Below are positions 1 to 7,596 of a DNA stretch of 12,333 bases, piece after piece (within the stretch, counting starts at the first letter, position 1; each line of letters begins with the position of its first letter). This DNA is from Syntrophaceae bacterium (GTDB taxonomy: Bacteria > Desulfobacterota > Syntrophorhabdia > Syntrophorhabdales > WCHB1-27). A program made the position numbers and the translations under genes. The notes beneath the pieces were generated by a model that made no database searches, was not told the DNA's origin, and was given only the letters and a program-made list of their open reading frames with translations. Location: positions 1-12,333 of the forward strand of contig PLSJ01000282.1 of NCBI GenBank assembly GCA_003165115.1, read 5' to 3'.

Positions 1-704
1 TGGCCGACTTCATCGGAATACCCATCCACCCTGTTTCTCTGGTAATAATTGATCTTCATCCCAAGGGCATGGGCTCGCCACGCAACCTGCTGAGCAGTCT
101 CCCCAAAGCCGACGAGTCCCAGGGTCTTTCCATAGATTCGCTGGATATTCGGAACCCTCCCCCAGTTGAAGAGGGCTTTTGGGGGACCCTCTGACTTCGA
201 TCCGTCCCCGGCATCACGGCGGGCCACTGCTGCCTGATGGGCCTTGACAATGTTTCTGGCTAACGAGAGGATCAGGAGAATAACGTGCTCGGCGACGGAG
301 ATGGTGCTCACCCGCAAGAACTTGGCCACGGGGATTCCCATTTCTTTTGCAGCAACAATATCGATCTCCTTATAATCGGAGCCGAATTTCTGAACGAGTT
401 TGAGTCCGCGGCATTTCTCGAGCATGTCCCGGGTGATGGATGGGCGTTCCACGACGAGGAAGTCTGCATCCTTTAGAAGTCCTTCAAGCTTGTCTTCCTG
501 TTCGCAGACCACACCCTTAATGTCCGCAGGCAAACCCAGGCTTGACCGTAGGCCCTTTAAGTAGTTCACCGGCTTACTGATATCCTCCCCGAAGAAATAG
601 TGAAGCGCCTTATCCGCCTGTGGCGACAGTGTATGATTCAGAGCTGTTTCCATCAACCGAAAAAGCGTATCTTCCTCGGCAAAAAGAACGATCGGACCAG
701 CCAT
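1..704 (-). CDS. D-isomer-specific 2-hydroxyacid dehydrogenase (partial, C-terminus beyond window edge)
   Basis: The frame opens at an ATG at 704 behind a strong ribosome site (AGGAGGA at about 711-717) and stays open to base 1, giving 234 visible residues. The family signature is clear: a SVAEH segment at residues 136-140 followed by a helix ending in an arginine, then the NAD-binding loop GFGETA at 199-204 after a KTLGLV strand. The third glycine of the usual GxGxxG is alanine here. The first 100 residues are somewhat longer than usual for this family. The catalytic Arg, Glu and His lie in the missing part, so activity cannot be judged. Members reduce 2-keto acids to D-2-hydroxyacids, or the reverse, with NAD(P). 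The substrate is unknown. A 447-base gap separates it from the upstream operon, so it may have its own promoter. Family assignment is firm; specificity is not. Confidence 0.88.
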   Translation of the reverse strand, partial: MAGPIVLFAEEDTLFRLMETALNHTLSPQADKALHYFFGEDISKPVNYLKGLRSSLGLPADIKGVVCEQEDKLEGLLKDADFLVVERPSITRDMLEKCRGLKLVQKFGSDYKEIDIVAAKEMGIPVAKFLRVSTISVAEHVILLILSLARNIVKAHQAAVARRDAGDGSKSEGPPKALFNWGRVPNIQRIYGKTLGLVGFGETAQQVAWRAHALGMKINYYQRNRVDGYSDEVG

Positions 705-1151
705 CTATTTTCCTCCTGCAAGGCACCTTTGGTTATAAAACCCTGGTGTCTCCTCTGGCGTTCCTATGGGTTATGAAGTCATAGCATACAGATTCTCAAA
801 GGAAGAATCTCTTAAATGCCGCTCGTAATGCAAATCCCATTTCGTGGAGTTGGCGACGCTGGAAAAGATACCAAAAATGCCGTCGTCCCTCATGTCGTAG
901 TAGGAAGATTTTGTCTGGAAATCGCCCCTTGTTACGTCGGGTCCGTGCCCCTGACGTTGGCGTGTCCTGCCGCGACACATAGGAAGCAGGGTCGAATAAA
1001 AAGATAGCTCCGGGAATTGGCACGGGGGCACCGACATCGTCGCGCCCGGCATCGATGTCAAAGAATTTGTTTTCCCACTCTATTGGGGCCCACCGGGAGA
1101 AGGCAGCGGTCGTGAGATTGTTTTAGCCGAGAACGTTCAGCGAGATGCTCC
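705..1151. other. 447-base region without an intact gene; possible decayed gene on the minus strand
   Basis: No intact gene is visible here. On the minus strand, about 1122-1000 reads as protein-like sequence (for example WAPIEWENKFFDIDAG and VPIPGAIFLFDPASY). A second protein-like stretch follows in another frame at about 960-771 (for example TKSSYYDMRDDGIFGIFSS and STKWDLHYERHL) and ends at a stop near 771. One frameshift would join them, and a TAA lies just upstream of the first piece. I do not recognise the family. The plus strand near 1020-1140 also reads open, so chance cannot be excluded. A TATAAC-like hexamer (minus strand, about 732-737) lies upstream of the dehydrogenase at 704, but it has no convincing -35 partner. 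I see no clear terminator. Confidence 0.3.
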
Positions 1152-2114
1152 CTACTCTCCTTCCACGGTTTCCGTCTCTTCCCGGAAAAGCCGCAGCCTG
1201 CTATAGAGTTTTCGGTCGCGTTGGCGTTTGAGAGCCTCCGCGGCACCTTCCTTGTAGTTGTAAAATCCACCCTGGCTCTTGAGCCCCAGGCGACCTTCAT
1301 CGACAAGCTTCTTGAGGATCGGAGGGGGGGCGAAATGCTCTTTCTTCAACGTGCGGTGCAGATATTCGTACACCCCATAGTAGATATCGGCACCCGCCTG
1401 ATCGCAAATCTCGCACGGACCGTAGGCCCCGAGGCGGAACCCGAAGGATGACTTGACGATGCGGTCCACCTCCTCGGGCGTTGCAAGCCCTTCTTCTATG
1501 ATACGGAAGGCCTCCGCGGCCATGGCGAACTGGATCCTGTTTGCCACGAAGCCTGGGGCACTCTTGCAGAGGGTGGGCGCTTTGCCGACACGCTTCATGA
1601 ACTCCGTTGCGCAGTCGATGGTCTCGCGGTTGGTTGCGGCGGCGGGGATTACCTCCACGGCGGGTGTGATCTGGGGAGGATGGAACCAATGGGTGCCTAT
1701 CACCCTTTCCGGATGGCCCGTCACCGCGGCCAGCTCGTTGATATCGAAGGAGGAGGTGTTGGTCGCAAGGGGCACGGTCGACCGGGTATACTCGTCCAAT
1801 TGTGCGAAGGTCCGCTTCTTGAGATCAAGGTCCTCGTAGACTGCCTCCAGGACAAAATCCGCATCCCCGGCTGCTTTCTTGAGGTCGGTGGTAAAAGAGA
1901 TACGGGCGACGGTAGGCTCGATCGTTTCTTTTCCTATCTCCCCCAGCTCCGCCATATACGTGAGATTATCGATTATCCAGGTCCGGGCCCTCGCGAGCAG
2001 TTCCTCTGTCCGGTCCACGAGCAGCACGTTGACCCCCTTCATGGCGAGCACCTGTGCGAACCCGTGTCCCATCGTTCCCGCCCCCATGACCAGTGCCGTC
2101 CGTATCGATTGCAT
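1152..2114 (-). CDS. 3-hydroxyacyl-CoA dehydrogenase (3-hydroxybutyryl-CoA dehydrogenase-like)
   Basis: A 320-residue protein of the NAD-dependent 3-hydroxyacyl-CoA dehydrogenase family, which interconverts L-3-hydroxyacyl-CoA and 3-ketoacyl-CoA in the cytoplasm. The Rossmann loop GAGTMG is at residues 11-16 and D34 ends the second strand, as expected for NAD. The catalytic set is complete at a constant offset of 16 from the human enzyme: S121, H142 (in THWFHPP), E154 and N192 (in APGFVANR). The C-terminal helical domain carries the LGLKSQGGFYNY segment typical of the family. At 320 residues it is longer than the usual 280 or so, through a charged tail. The start at 2114 has AAAGGAG about 7 bases upstream. 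It follows the methyltransferase at 2159 by 44 bases and is probably the last gene of the operon. Related enzymes with this fold act on carnitine or gulonate, so the substrate remains open. Confidence 0.9.
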   Translation of the reverse strand: MQSIRTALVMGAGTMGHGFAQVLAMKGVNVLLVDRTEELLARARTWIIDNLTYMAELGEIGKETIEPTVARISFTTDLKKAAGDADFVLEAVYEDLDLKKRTFAQLDEYTRSTVPLATNTSSFDINELAAVTGHPERVIGTHWFHPPQITPAVEVIPAAATNRETIDCATEFMKRVGKAPTLCKSAPGFVANRIQFAMAAEAFRIIEEGLATPEEVDRIVKSSFGFRLGAYGPCEICDQAGADIYYGVYEYLHRTLKKEHFAPPPILKKLVDEGRLGLKSQGGFYNYKEGAAEALKRQRDRKLYSRLRLFREETETVEGE

Positions 2115-2158
2115 CTCTTTCTCCTTTTACTACTTCTTCTGTTAGTGGCCTGACATGG

Positions 2159-2962
2159 TCATATCAGGAGTTTTCCTGCCCGATAGGCTTTCAGGTAGCC
2201 CATGCAGTAGGAATCCTCGTTGACCAATACGCTGCCGGCATAGATGGTCGAAAAAAGCGCCTGGTCCCGGACGTCGATAAATAGTGTGTCGAGACCCGCG
2301 AAGATCGCCATGGCGAGGAAGGTCCGGTTAAGCAGTTTTCTTCCCGGAAGACCCATGCTGACGTTGCTGGCCCCGCAGATAATGTGGGAACCGGGGAACT
2401 TGTTCCGGAGGGCGCGGACCGTCTCCAGGGTCACGAGGCCGGCATCGGTTTCAACTGAAACTGCCAGGAGAAGAGGGTCGAAGTAGATATGGTCCTCCGG
2501 AATCCCTGCCGTCATGAGACGGTCGAACAGACGGGAAGCGATGGCGGTCCTTCCCTCTACCGTCTTGGGAATGCCTTGATCATCCATGCAGAGTACGACG
2601 ATCTTGCAGTTCTTCTGCGAGACGACCGGCAAAAGCTTCCGCCACTTCTCTTCTTCCCCCGAAATGGAGTTGAGAATCGGAAGCTCGGCATGGCGGTAAA
2701 CCGCGAGGGCAGAGGCGAGGGCGGCAGGAAAGGCGCTGTCGATCATTAACGGAATTGGCACTTCCTGCTGGACCAATTCAATCAGCCAGGGAAGGTCCGA
2801 GACCTCGTCCCCTCCCCCTGTTCCTCCATTGATATCGAGCATCTGGGCGCCACATTCAAACTGTCTCCTCGCCAACTCCCTCAGAAAGCCTTCATTCTTT
2901 TCCCGGATGGCCTCACCCACCCGGGGAATCGTTCCATTGATGGATTCGCCTATAATCAACAT
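2159..2962 (-). CDS. Pterin-binding methyltransferase: methyl-tetrahydrofolate:corrinoid protein methyltransferase (AcsE/MtvA-like)
   Basis: A 267-residue TIM-barrel protein of the pterin-binding family that includes AcsE, MtvA and the MtrH group. It would move a methyl group between a corrinoid protein and tetrahydrofolate. Residues known to hold the pterin in AcsE are matched at nearly the same positions: D75 (LMIDS), N98 (NSIS), D162 (FDPL) and N200 (GASNVSMG). The N-terminus carries GESING, close to the family's GERxN, and DING follows at 43-46. Length agrees with AcsE (262). I chose the ATG at 2962, preceded by GGGAGAGAAG. An in-frame TTG at 2995 adds 11 residues with no family match and no ribosome site. 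It sits 87 bases after the corrinoid protein gene, its expected partner. Whether the methyl flows to or from folate is inferred from context; demethylation is more likely. Confidence 0.9.
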   Translation of the reverse strand: MLIIGESINGTIPRVGEAIREKNEGFLRELARRQFECGAQMLDINGGTGGGDEVSDLPWLIELVQQEVPIPLMIDSAFPAALASALAVYRHAELPILNSISGEEEKWRKLLPVVSQKNCKIVVLCMDDQGIPKTVEGRTAIASRLFDRLMTAGIPEDHIYFDPLLLAVSVETDAGLVTLETVRALRNKFPGSHIICGASNVSMGLPGRKLLNRTFLAMAIFAGLDTLFIDVRDQALFSTIYAGSVLVNEDSYCMGYLKAYRAGKLLI

Positions 2963-3049
2963 GTTGCTTCTCTCCCACGGGTATCCGTCAGGCAATCAAG
3001 CGCATGAGTTGGGTAAGCCTTCGGCAGGGCAAGCCGGTCCCAAGAATTA

Positions 3050-3700
3050 TCACTTCGTCGATGCCGCGTCCGATGCAAAAACCCTTGCTTGCGCAACTGC
3101 GTCATAGGCATCCTTCCCCCTGAAATCGGCGACAATCTTCATGGCAAAGTCGTCCGTGGTGGGAGGACCGCCGATCATCACTTTGATCGTCCCGAGGAGA
3201 CCGGATTCCTTGAGCGCATCCATCGTGTTCTTCATCGAGATCATCGTGGTCGTAATGAGACAGGACATGGCCAGAATCCGGGCCTTCTCGGTCTTCAGGG
3301 CGTTGACGAACTTCTCAGGGCTCACATCGTAGCCAAGGTCGATGACGTGAAATCCGGCGCCCTCAAACATCATGGACACAATATTCTTCCCGATGTCATG
3401 GAGATCGCCCTGCACGGTACCCAGAATAATGGTGTCTTTCGGTGGAAAGTCCGCTTTGACAAGCAAAGGCTTTAATATCTCGAGACCTTTTTGCGATGCT
3501 TTTGCGGCAACCAGCATCTCGGGAATGAAGCATTCTCCTTCAGAGAATTTTTTCCCCACGATGTCGAGTGTCTCCACAATGCCCTTCTGAATAATCTCAT
3601 TCGGCGGCTGTCCCTGTGCGAGAAGAGCGTTGACCTGATTCTGGGTTTCACCGAAATTTCCTTCCTGGACTGCCTTTATCAACTCGTCGTACGATGCCAT
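3050..3700 (-). CDS. Corrinoid (cobalamin-binding) methyltransferase protein, MtaC/MtbC/MtvC-like
   Basis: A 216-residue corrinoid shuttle protein. Residues 1-85 form the helical cap domain (B12-binding_2) and 88-210 the Rossmann-like B12 domain. The base-off/His-on signature is intact: GDLHDIG at 98-104 with H101 as the expected cobalt ligand, then the SCLITTT loop at 146-152 and GGPP at 177-180. The usual alanine after GG is proline here. Such proteins accept a methyl group on Co(I) from a substrate-specific methyltransferase and pass it to a second one. Length is typical (about 210). The start at 3700 has GGAGG about 6 bases upstream. It lies 55 bases after a UroD-family gene and 87 before the pterin methyltransferase, the usual grouping for three-component O-demethylases. 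It is the only corrinoid protein in the window, so both UroD-family proteins may share it. Soluble, cytoplasmic. Confidence 0.94.
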   Translation of the reverse strand: MASYDELIKAVQEGNFGETQNQVNALLAQGQPPNEIIQKGIVETLDIVGKKFSEGECFIPEMLVAAKASQKGLEILKPLLVKADFPPKDTIILGTVQGDLHDIGKNIVSMMFEGAGFHVIDLGYDVSPEKFVNALKTEKARILAMSCLITTTMISMKNTMDALKESGLLGTIKVMIGGPPTTDDFAMKIVADFRGKDAYDAVAQARVFASDAASTK

Positions 3701-3755
3701 CTTGGCCTCCCTCTAGTTAAGAAGTATTCCCCACAGGAGAAAACCTGCTTCCCGT

Positions 3756-4919
3756 CTAAATGCTGATCGGATACCTTCCATATTCCTTGCCGGATCGATA
3801 CATAGCCACGATATTCTCAGGAGGTGTATCGTCCTGAAAAGCATGGGCGGGGGCGAGAATGAATCCACCTCCCGGAGCCAGTTGCCTGATCCTTAATTTC
3901 ACCTCCTCCCTCACCTCGTCAACGGTGCCGAAAGGCATGACCTTCTGAATATCCATGGCCCCATGAAAGATCAGCTTGTCTCCGAATTCCCTCTTGATCC
4001 TGTCCATATCCATGCCCGCCGCTGTCGTTTGCAGGGGGTCGAGGATATCCAAACCGCAATCGACAAAAATGGGGATCAGCTTATAAATGCCTCCGCAGGT
4101 ATGGAAGAATATCCTCCCTTGCGGGTTCTCCCTCTGGAAATAACCCTTCACCGTTTTCCACTGGCGGTCGAGGATGGGTCGAAATAATTTGTCTACCATG
4201 GCGGGAGAAAAGATCGGCCCGTTCTGTCCCCCCAGGTCCCAGCCGGTGAATCGGACAATCTGCACATATTTTCCTATCAGCTCGATACACACCCTGTTGA
4301 ATTCTATTGCAATGTCACAGAGTTTATTCAGCAAGGCGACGGCAAACGCGGGGTTTACCACGAGGTCGGTCCACCATTGCTCGATGCCCCGCAGGTATCC
4401 CGCCTGTTCGCCCCAGCCGCCCCTTTCGAGCCAGACCTGGATGGCATAATCCGTGTTGTCATGCCACCACTTGATCCGCTCGACCAGTCCCTCCGTGACG
4501 GCCGGATCGTGAGGGTCCGGCCAGGGATAATCATCGAGATCCCCGATGGTCGCGTCCTTGAGGGGATTCTCTACCATTTCGAGATAAAATCCTCCCCCCG
4601 GTCTTTCGACCTGTCTTCTCCTGACCCCCCATTCATCGACCAGGGTGCCGTCGGGGAGCTCTTTGGGACGGTCCCCGGGAGGACGGGAACCGAGATGGAC
4701 GATATCGATGTCGAGGGCCTCCAAAACCTTCTGATCGACCGGCACATAGGTGAGCCAGTTGGCGATCCTGGGTTCGGGATCGACCTCTTTTGCCATTCCG
4801 AGATACTTCACCAACCGCGTGTAGGCCCCCAGGGTGATCGTCAGGTCCATGGGGACCCGGTCAGGCTCCCGGTGGTCGAGAGTCGTCACAACCCTTTCCC
4901 GCGACGTCATCTTTTGCAT
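3756..4919 (-). CDS. Uroporphyrinogen decarboxylase-family (UroD-fold) protein, probable corrinoid methyltransferase, copy 1
   Basis: A 387-residue UroD-superfamily protein. The N-terminus has the superfamily pattern RERV...HREPDRVP (residues 7-23). The HxCG motif typical of zinc methyltransferases such as MtaA/MtbA is at 273-276 (FFHTCGG), with C288, a GAMD segment at 320-323 and H359 (PAHAFQDDTP) as other candidate metal or substrate residues. The RQAGR segment of true HemE is absent, so heme synthesis is unlikely. Start at 4919 follows GGAGG by 6 bases. It follows its paralog by 17 bases and precedes the corrinoid protein by 55, suggesting it is the substrate:corrinoid methyltransferase (MT I). 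UroD-family MT I proteins are known from acetogen O-demethylases. It is rich in tryptophan around 150-185 (WWHD, QWWTD), perhaps lining a pocket. The substrate is unknown. Confidence 0.85.
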   Translation of the reverse strand: MQKMTSRERVVTTLDHREPDRVPMDLTITLGAYTRLVKYLGMAKEVDPEPRIANWLTYVPVDQKVLEALDIDIVHLGSRPPGDRPKELPDGTLVDEWGVRRRQVERPGGGFYLEMVENPLKDATIGDLDDYPWPDPHDPAVTEGLVERIKWWHDNTDYAIQVWLERGGWGEQAGYLRGIEQWWTDLVVNPAFAVALLNKLCDIAIEFNRVCIELIGKYVQIVRFTGWDLGGQNGPIFSPAMVDKLFRPILDRQWKTVKGYFQRENPQGRIFFHTCGGIYKLIPIFVDCGLDILDPLQTTAAGMDMDRIKREFGDKLIFHGAMDIQKVMPFGTVDEVREEVKLRIRQLAPGGGFILAPAHAFQDDTPPENIVAMYRSGKEYGRYPISI

Positions 4920-4936
4920 GGGGCACCTCCCCTTGA

Positions 4937-6064
4937 TTAGTAGCGTCCGTATTTCATCCCCGATTCATACATGGCGATGATATTTTCGACAGGAGTGAAT
5001 GTCTGGATGTCGTGGGTGGGGCCAAAAAGAAATCCGCCTCCCGGAGAAAGGTCCCTGATAACCCTTTGGACCTCCTTCTCGACGTCTTCGGGGGTTCCAT
5101 CAGGAAGGATCTTCTGCGTATCGATTCCTCCCCAGAAGCAGAGATCTTTGCCGAACTCTCTCTTGAGCAGCGCTGTGTCCATACCCTTCGCGCTCGTTTG
5201 AATAGGGTTGAGGATGTCGATACCGGCGTCAATCAGATGAGGAATGATCTTAAAGATGGCGCCGCAGGAATGCTGGGCCACTTTGGCACGCGATTTCCGC
5301 TTGACGGTCTCGAAGATCCTCTTCTCGTAGGGCCGCACTTTGGCCTTGTAATCGTCAGGTGAGATCATGGGGGCGACCTGTGTCCCCAAATCACAGGTGA
5401 CACAGAAGAACTGGAGGTACTCTCCGACCTCGCCAAGAAAGTTCTCGACCATCCTCGCGAGAATTTCGGATGCTTTGTCGGCGAGGGCATGGAAGAACTC
5501 AGGCTCAAGGACCATATCCATCATGGCTTGTTCGACTCCCCGCAGGATCCACGTCGTCTCCCATGTCCCTTTCATGTAGCTTCCCACCGCGTAGCCCCTC
5601 TCGTAATAGCTCCTGGCGGTTTCTCTCAGCCCTTCGTACCTGGTGGGATCGTCGGGATCGGGCCAGCGGTGTGCCTTGAGGGCGTCGAGGGTAGCCTCCT
5701 TGAGGGGAAATCCGACATGGTCGTAATAAAAACCACCCTTGGGACGCTTCAGGGTCGCGCCCCATTCATCCACGAAGGTATCTTCCCGGGCATTGGTTTT
5801 TGGGTCCCATGACGCGGCGGCCTTCATGTACACGTAGCGGGTATCGATCTGAAATCGACTGAGAATCGATTCGTCGATGACCGCAAGCCCCAGGCGGCTG
5901 TCCAGCACCTCGGTCGGTGTTTCGACCCCCAGGCGCTTCTTCAGTTCTTCATAGCCGGCCAGGCCGATTCCCGATCCTCTTGAACCAAAATCCTGAGGCA
6001 CCCTGTCGGGAACCTGATGGTTGAGCGCCTTCCAGACCCTTTCACGACCGGTCATTGAATCCAT
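4937..6064 (-). CDS. Uroporphyrinogen decarboxylase-family (UroD-fold) protein, probable corrinoid methyltransferase, copy 2
   Basis: A 375-residue paralog of the protein at 3756-4919. Shared landmarks in the same order are GRERV...PDRVP (residues 6-23), VDEWG at 98-102, HSCG at 265-268 (H265, C267), DILNPIQTSAKGMD at 283-296 and PGGGF with H351 near the C-terminus. The middle (about 155-235) differs strongly between the copies, which suggests different substrates or roles. The cysteine at the position of C288 in the other copy is alanine here (IDAGIDIL), so the metal site may differ. I chose ATG 6064 because GGAGGT lies 7 bases upstream; an in-frame start at 6097 would add 11 residues and sit inside the end of the ATPase gene. 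HemE signatures are absent. It is the first methyltransferase gene after the importer, 29 bases from livF. Possible roles: a second MT I, or a partner of the other copy. Confidence 0.83.
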   Translation of the reverse strand: MDSMTGRERVWKALNHQVPDRVPQDFGSRGSGIGLAGYEELKKRLGVETPTEVLDSRLGLAVIDESILSRFQIDTRYVYMKAAASWDPKTNAREDTFVDEWGATLKRPKGGFYYDHVGFPLKEATLDALKAHRWPDPDDPTRYEGLRETARSYYERGYAVGSYMKGTWETTWILRGVEQAMMDMVLEPEFFHALADKASEILARMVENFLGEVGEYLQFFCVTCDLGTQVAPMISPDDYKAKVRPYEKRIFETVKRKSRAKVAQHSCGAIFKIIPHLIDAGIDILNPIQTSAKGMDTALLKREFGKDLCFWGGIDTQKILPDGTPEDVEKEVQRVIRDLSPGGGFLFGPTHDIQTFTPVENIIAMYESGMKYGRY

Positions 6065-6093
6065 TAAAATTACCTCCGAAATGCGTAGTAGAT

Positions 6094-6789
6094 TCACATC
6101 CCAAGGAGCGCGAGCCTGCGTTCCGGGTTCTCGAGAAGCTCCGAAGCCATCCCGCTATAGACCACCTTTCCGGTGTCCATCATATAACACCGTTCGGAGA
6201 TGGAGAGGGCGAGGGTGGAACTTTCCTCGATAATCAGGATGGTGATGCCCGTTTCCTTGAGCTCCCTGATGATCCGCATTACCTCTTCGACAATGATAGG
6301 CGCGAGCCCCTCCGTGGGTTCATCCATGAGAATCAGATCGGGATTCCCGAGGAGCGTTCGCGCGATAGCGAGCATCTGTTGCTCGCCCCCGCTGAGGTTC
6401 TCTCCTTTCCGGTCTTTCAGCTTCTTCAACTGGGGGAAATGCTGATAGACCTTCCCCATGGTCCACTCCCCTCTTCTTTCAGGCCTCCGGCCGACCTCGA
6501 GATTCTTCTCCACCGTCAGATTGCCGAAGATCCGTCTCTCGTCAGGCACAAGCCCTATCCCTTCCCGTGCGATCAGGTAGGGCTGCCAACCAAGAATCTC
6601 CTTCCCTTTGAAACGGATCGATCCCGAGTGGGGGCGCACCATTCCCATGATGCTCTTTACGGTCGTCGTCTTTCCGGCCCCGTTTCGGCCAAGCAGACTC
6701 ACGACCTCGCCCTTCTCGATCTCAAGGGACACGTCGAAAAGCACATGCGCCTCTTCATAAAAGCTGTTGATCTTGTCAACGACTAGCAC
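6094..6789 (-). CDS. livF: Branched-chain amino acid-type ABC transporter ATPase LivF
   Basis: A 231-residue ATP-binding subunit that powers import through the LivH/LivM channel at the inner membrane face. Walker A is GRNGAGKT at 34-41, the signature LSGGEQQ at 132-138 and Walker B DLILMDEP at 151-158. The stretch VPDERRIFGNLTVEKNL (81-97) is characteristic of LivF rather than LivG. The H-loop histidine is replaced (IIEES at 187-191); LivF proteins commonly have EQN there, so this is close to the family norm though not identical. Length is typical (about 235). The start is GTG at 6789 with AAGGAG upstream. It follows livG by 58 bases and precedes the first UroD-family gene by 29. The substrate is not shown by the ATPase; the neighbourhood suggests a methylated or carboxylated small molecule rather than leucine. 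Confidence 0.95.
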   Translation of the reverse strand: MLVVDKINSFYEEAHVLFDVSLEIEKGEVVSLLGRNGAGKTTTVKSIMGMVRPHSGSIRFKGKEILGWQPYLIAREGIGLVPDERRIFGNLTVEKNLEVGRRPERRGEWTMGKVYQHFPQLKKLKDRKGENLSGGEQQMLAIARTLLGNPDLILMDEPTEGLAPIIVEEVMRIIRELKETGITILIIEESSTLALSISERCYMMDTGKVVYSGMASELLENPERRLALLGM

Positions 6790-6847
6790 GAAAGGATCTC
6801 CTTATTGACATGGGCCGGGGAGTGACCTCTTTTTAGACAGGACATCG

Positions 6848-7582
6848 TTACCTTCCAAGATAGACCTCTCTGACGGTGTCGTTGTTCCTGATTTCGCCAG
6901 GGGTTCCATCGGCGATGACCCTACCTTGCTGCATGACGACGACCCGATCCGAGATGTCCATCACGATGTCCATATCATGCTCGACGAGAAGAATCGTCCA
7001 TTTCTTTGTGAGCTCGTGGATGAAACGGGCAACTCCGGCCCTCTCATGGGCGCCCACGCCGCAGGTGGGTTCGTCGAGGAGCAACACCTGGGGGCTTCCC
7101 GCCAGGGAGAGACCTATCTCAAGAATCCGTTTGTCCCCGTAGGAGAGGTTTTTGGCCTTGAGCCCGCCTTTGGAGGCAAGATTGATCTCCTCGAGGATAT
7201 CTTCGGCCCGTTTCGTCACATCCGTCAATCGGTCACGGGAAACGAAGAACTCCATTCCATGGCCCATCTGGGCCTGCACGGCAACGCGGATATTCTCAAA
7301 GACCGTCATATCGACAAAGATTTTCAGGATTTGAAAAGACCGGCTTATTCCCAGCCTCGCGATCTTATGGACAGGGAGGGACGTGATTTCCTTCTCGCCA
7401 AAAAAGATCTTACCTCCGGTCGGCTTGTAGAAACCGGTAAGTAGATTGAAAAGCGTCGTTTTCCCTGCTCCGTTAGGGCCTATCACCGAGGTCAGCCCTT
7501 TTTCGATCTTGAGGCTGACTCCATCCACCGCCCTCAACCCGCCGAAGGCAATCGTCAAATTTTCTGTCGTCAGGATTGGCAT
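6848..7582 (-). CDS. livG: Branched-chain amino acid-type ABC transporter ATPase LivG
   Basis: A 244-residue ATPase paired with LivF. The opening LTIAFGGLRAVDGVSL is diagnostic of LivG. Walker A is GPNGAGKT at 35-42, followed by the LivG-type ISRSFQ segment (79-84), a degenerate signature LSYGD at 146-150 in place of LSGGQ, Walker B VLLLDEP at 166-172 and H-loop H202 in VEHD. The LSYGD form is common in LivG proteins. Length is slightly below the usual 255, with a shorter loop around 105-120. The start ATG at 7582 has a modest GGGGAT ribosome site about 10 bases upstream. It lies 14 bases after livM, consistent with translational linkage. Together with LivF it forms the heterodimeric motor of the importer. 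Confidence 0.95.
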   Translation of the reverse strand: MPILTTENLTIAFGGLRAVDGVSLKIEKGLTSVIGPNGAGKTTLFNLLTGFYKPTGGKIFFGEKEITSLPVHKIARLGISRSFQILKIFVDMTVFENIRVAVQAQMGHGMEFFVSRDRLTDVTKRAEDILEEINLASKGGLKAKNLSYGDKRILEIGLSLAGSPQVLLLDEPTCGVGAHERAGVARFIHELTKKWTILLVEHDMDIVMDISDRVVVMQQGRVIADGTPGEIRNNDTVREVYLGR

Positions 7583-7596
7583 CTTGAGGTATCCCC

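Noticed and set aside
732..737. Promoter upstream of the 2-hydroxyacid dehydrogenase (TATAAC)
   Set aside because: No acceptable -35 hexamer is found at 16-18 bases, so I did not list it as a promoter.
2963..2995. Upstream TTG start for the pterin methyltransferase
   Set aside because: It has no ribosome site, and the 11 extra residues precede the natural family start at MLIIGES.
2963..3049. Hairpin between corrinoid protein and pterin methyltransferase genes
   Set aside because: Only 3-4 bp stems can be formed (for example CGGC/GCCG), too weak to support.
3756..6064. The two UroD proteins as heme-synthesis uroporphyrinogen decarboxylases (hemE)
   Set aside because: The HemE RQAGR segment is missing, HxCG motifs are present, and a corrinoid protein and pterin methyltransferase follow directly.
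6065..6097. Upstream start for the second UroD gene, overlapping the end of livF
   Set aside because: The ATG at 6064 has a well-spaced GGAGGT, and the extra 11 residues do not fit the family.
6055..6786. Plus-strand open frame of 243 codons
   Set aside because: It is the mirror of livF, which has complete Walker and signature motifs on the minus strand.
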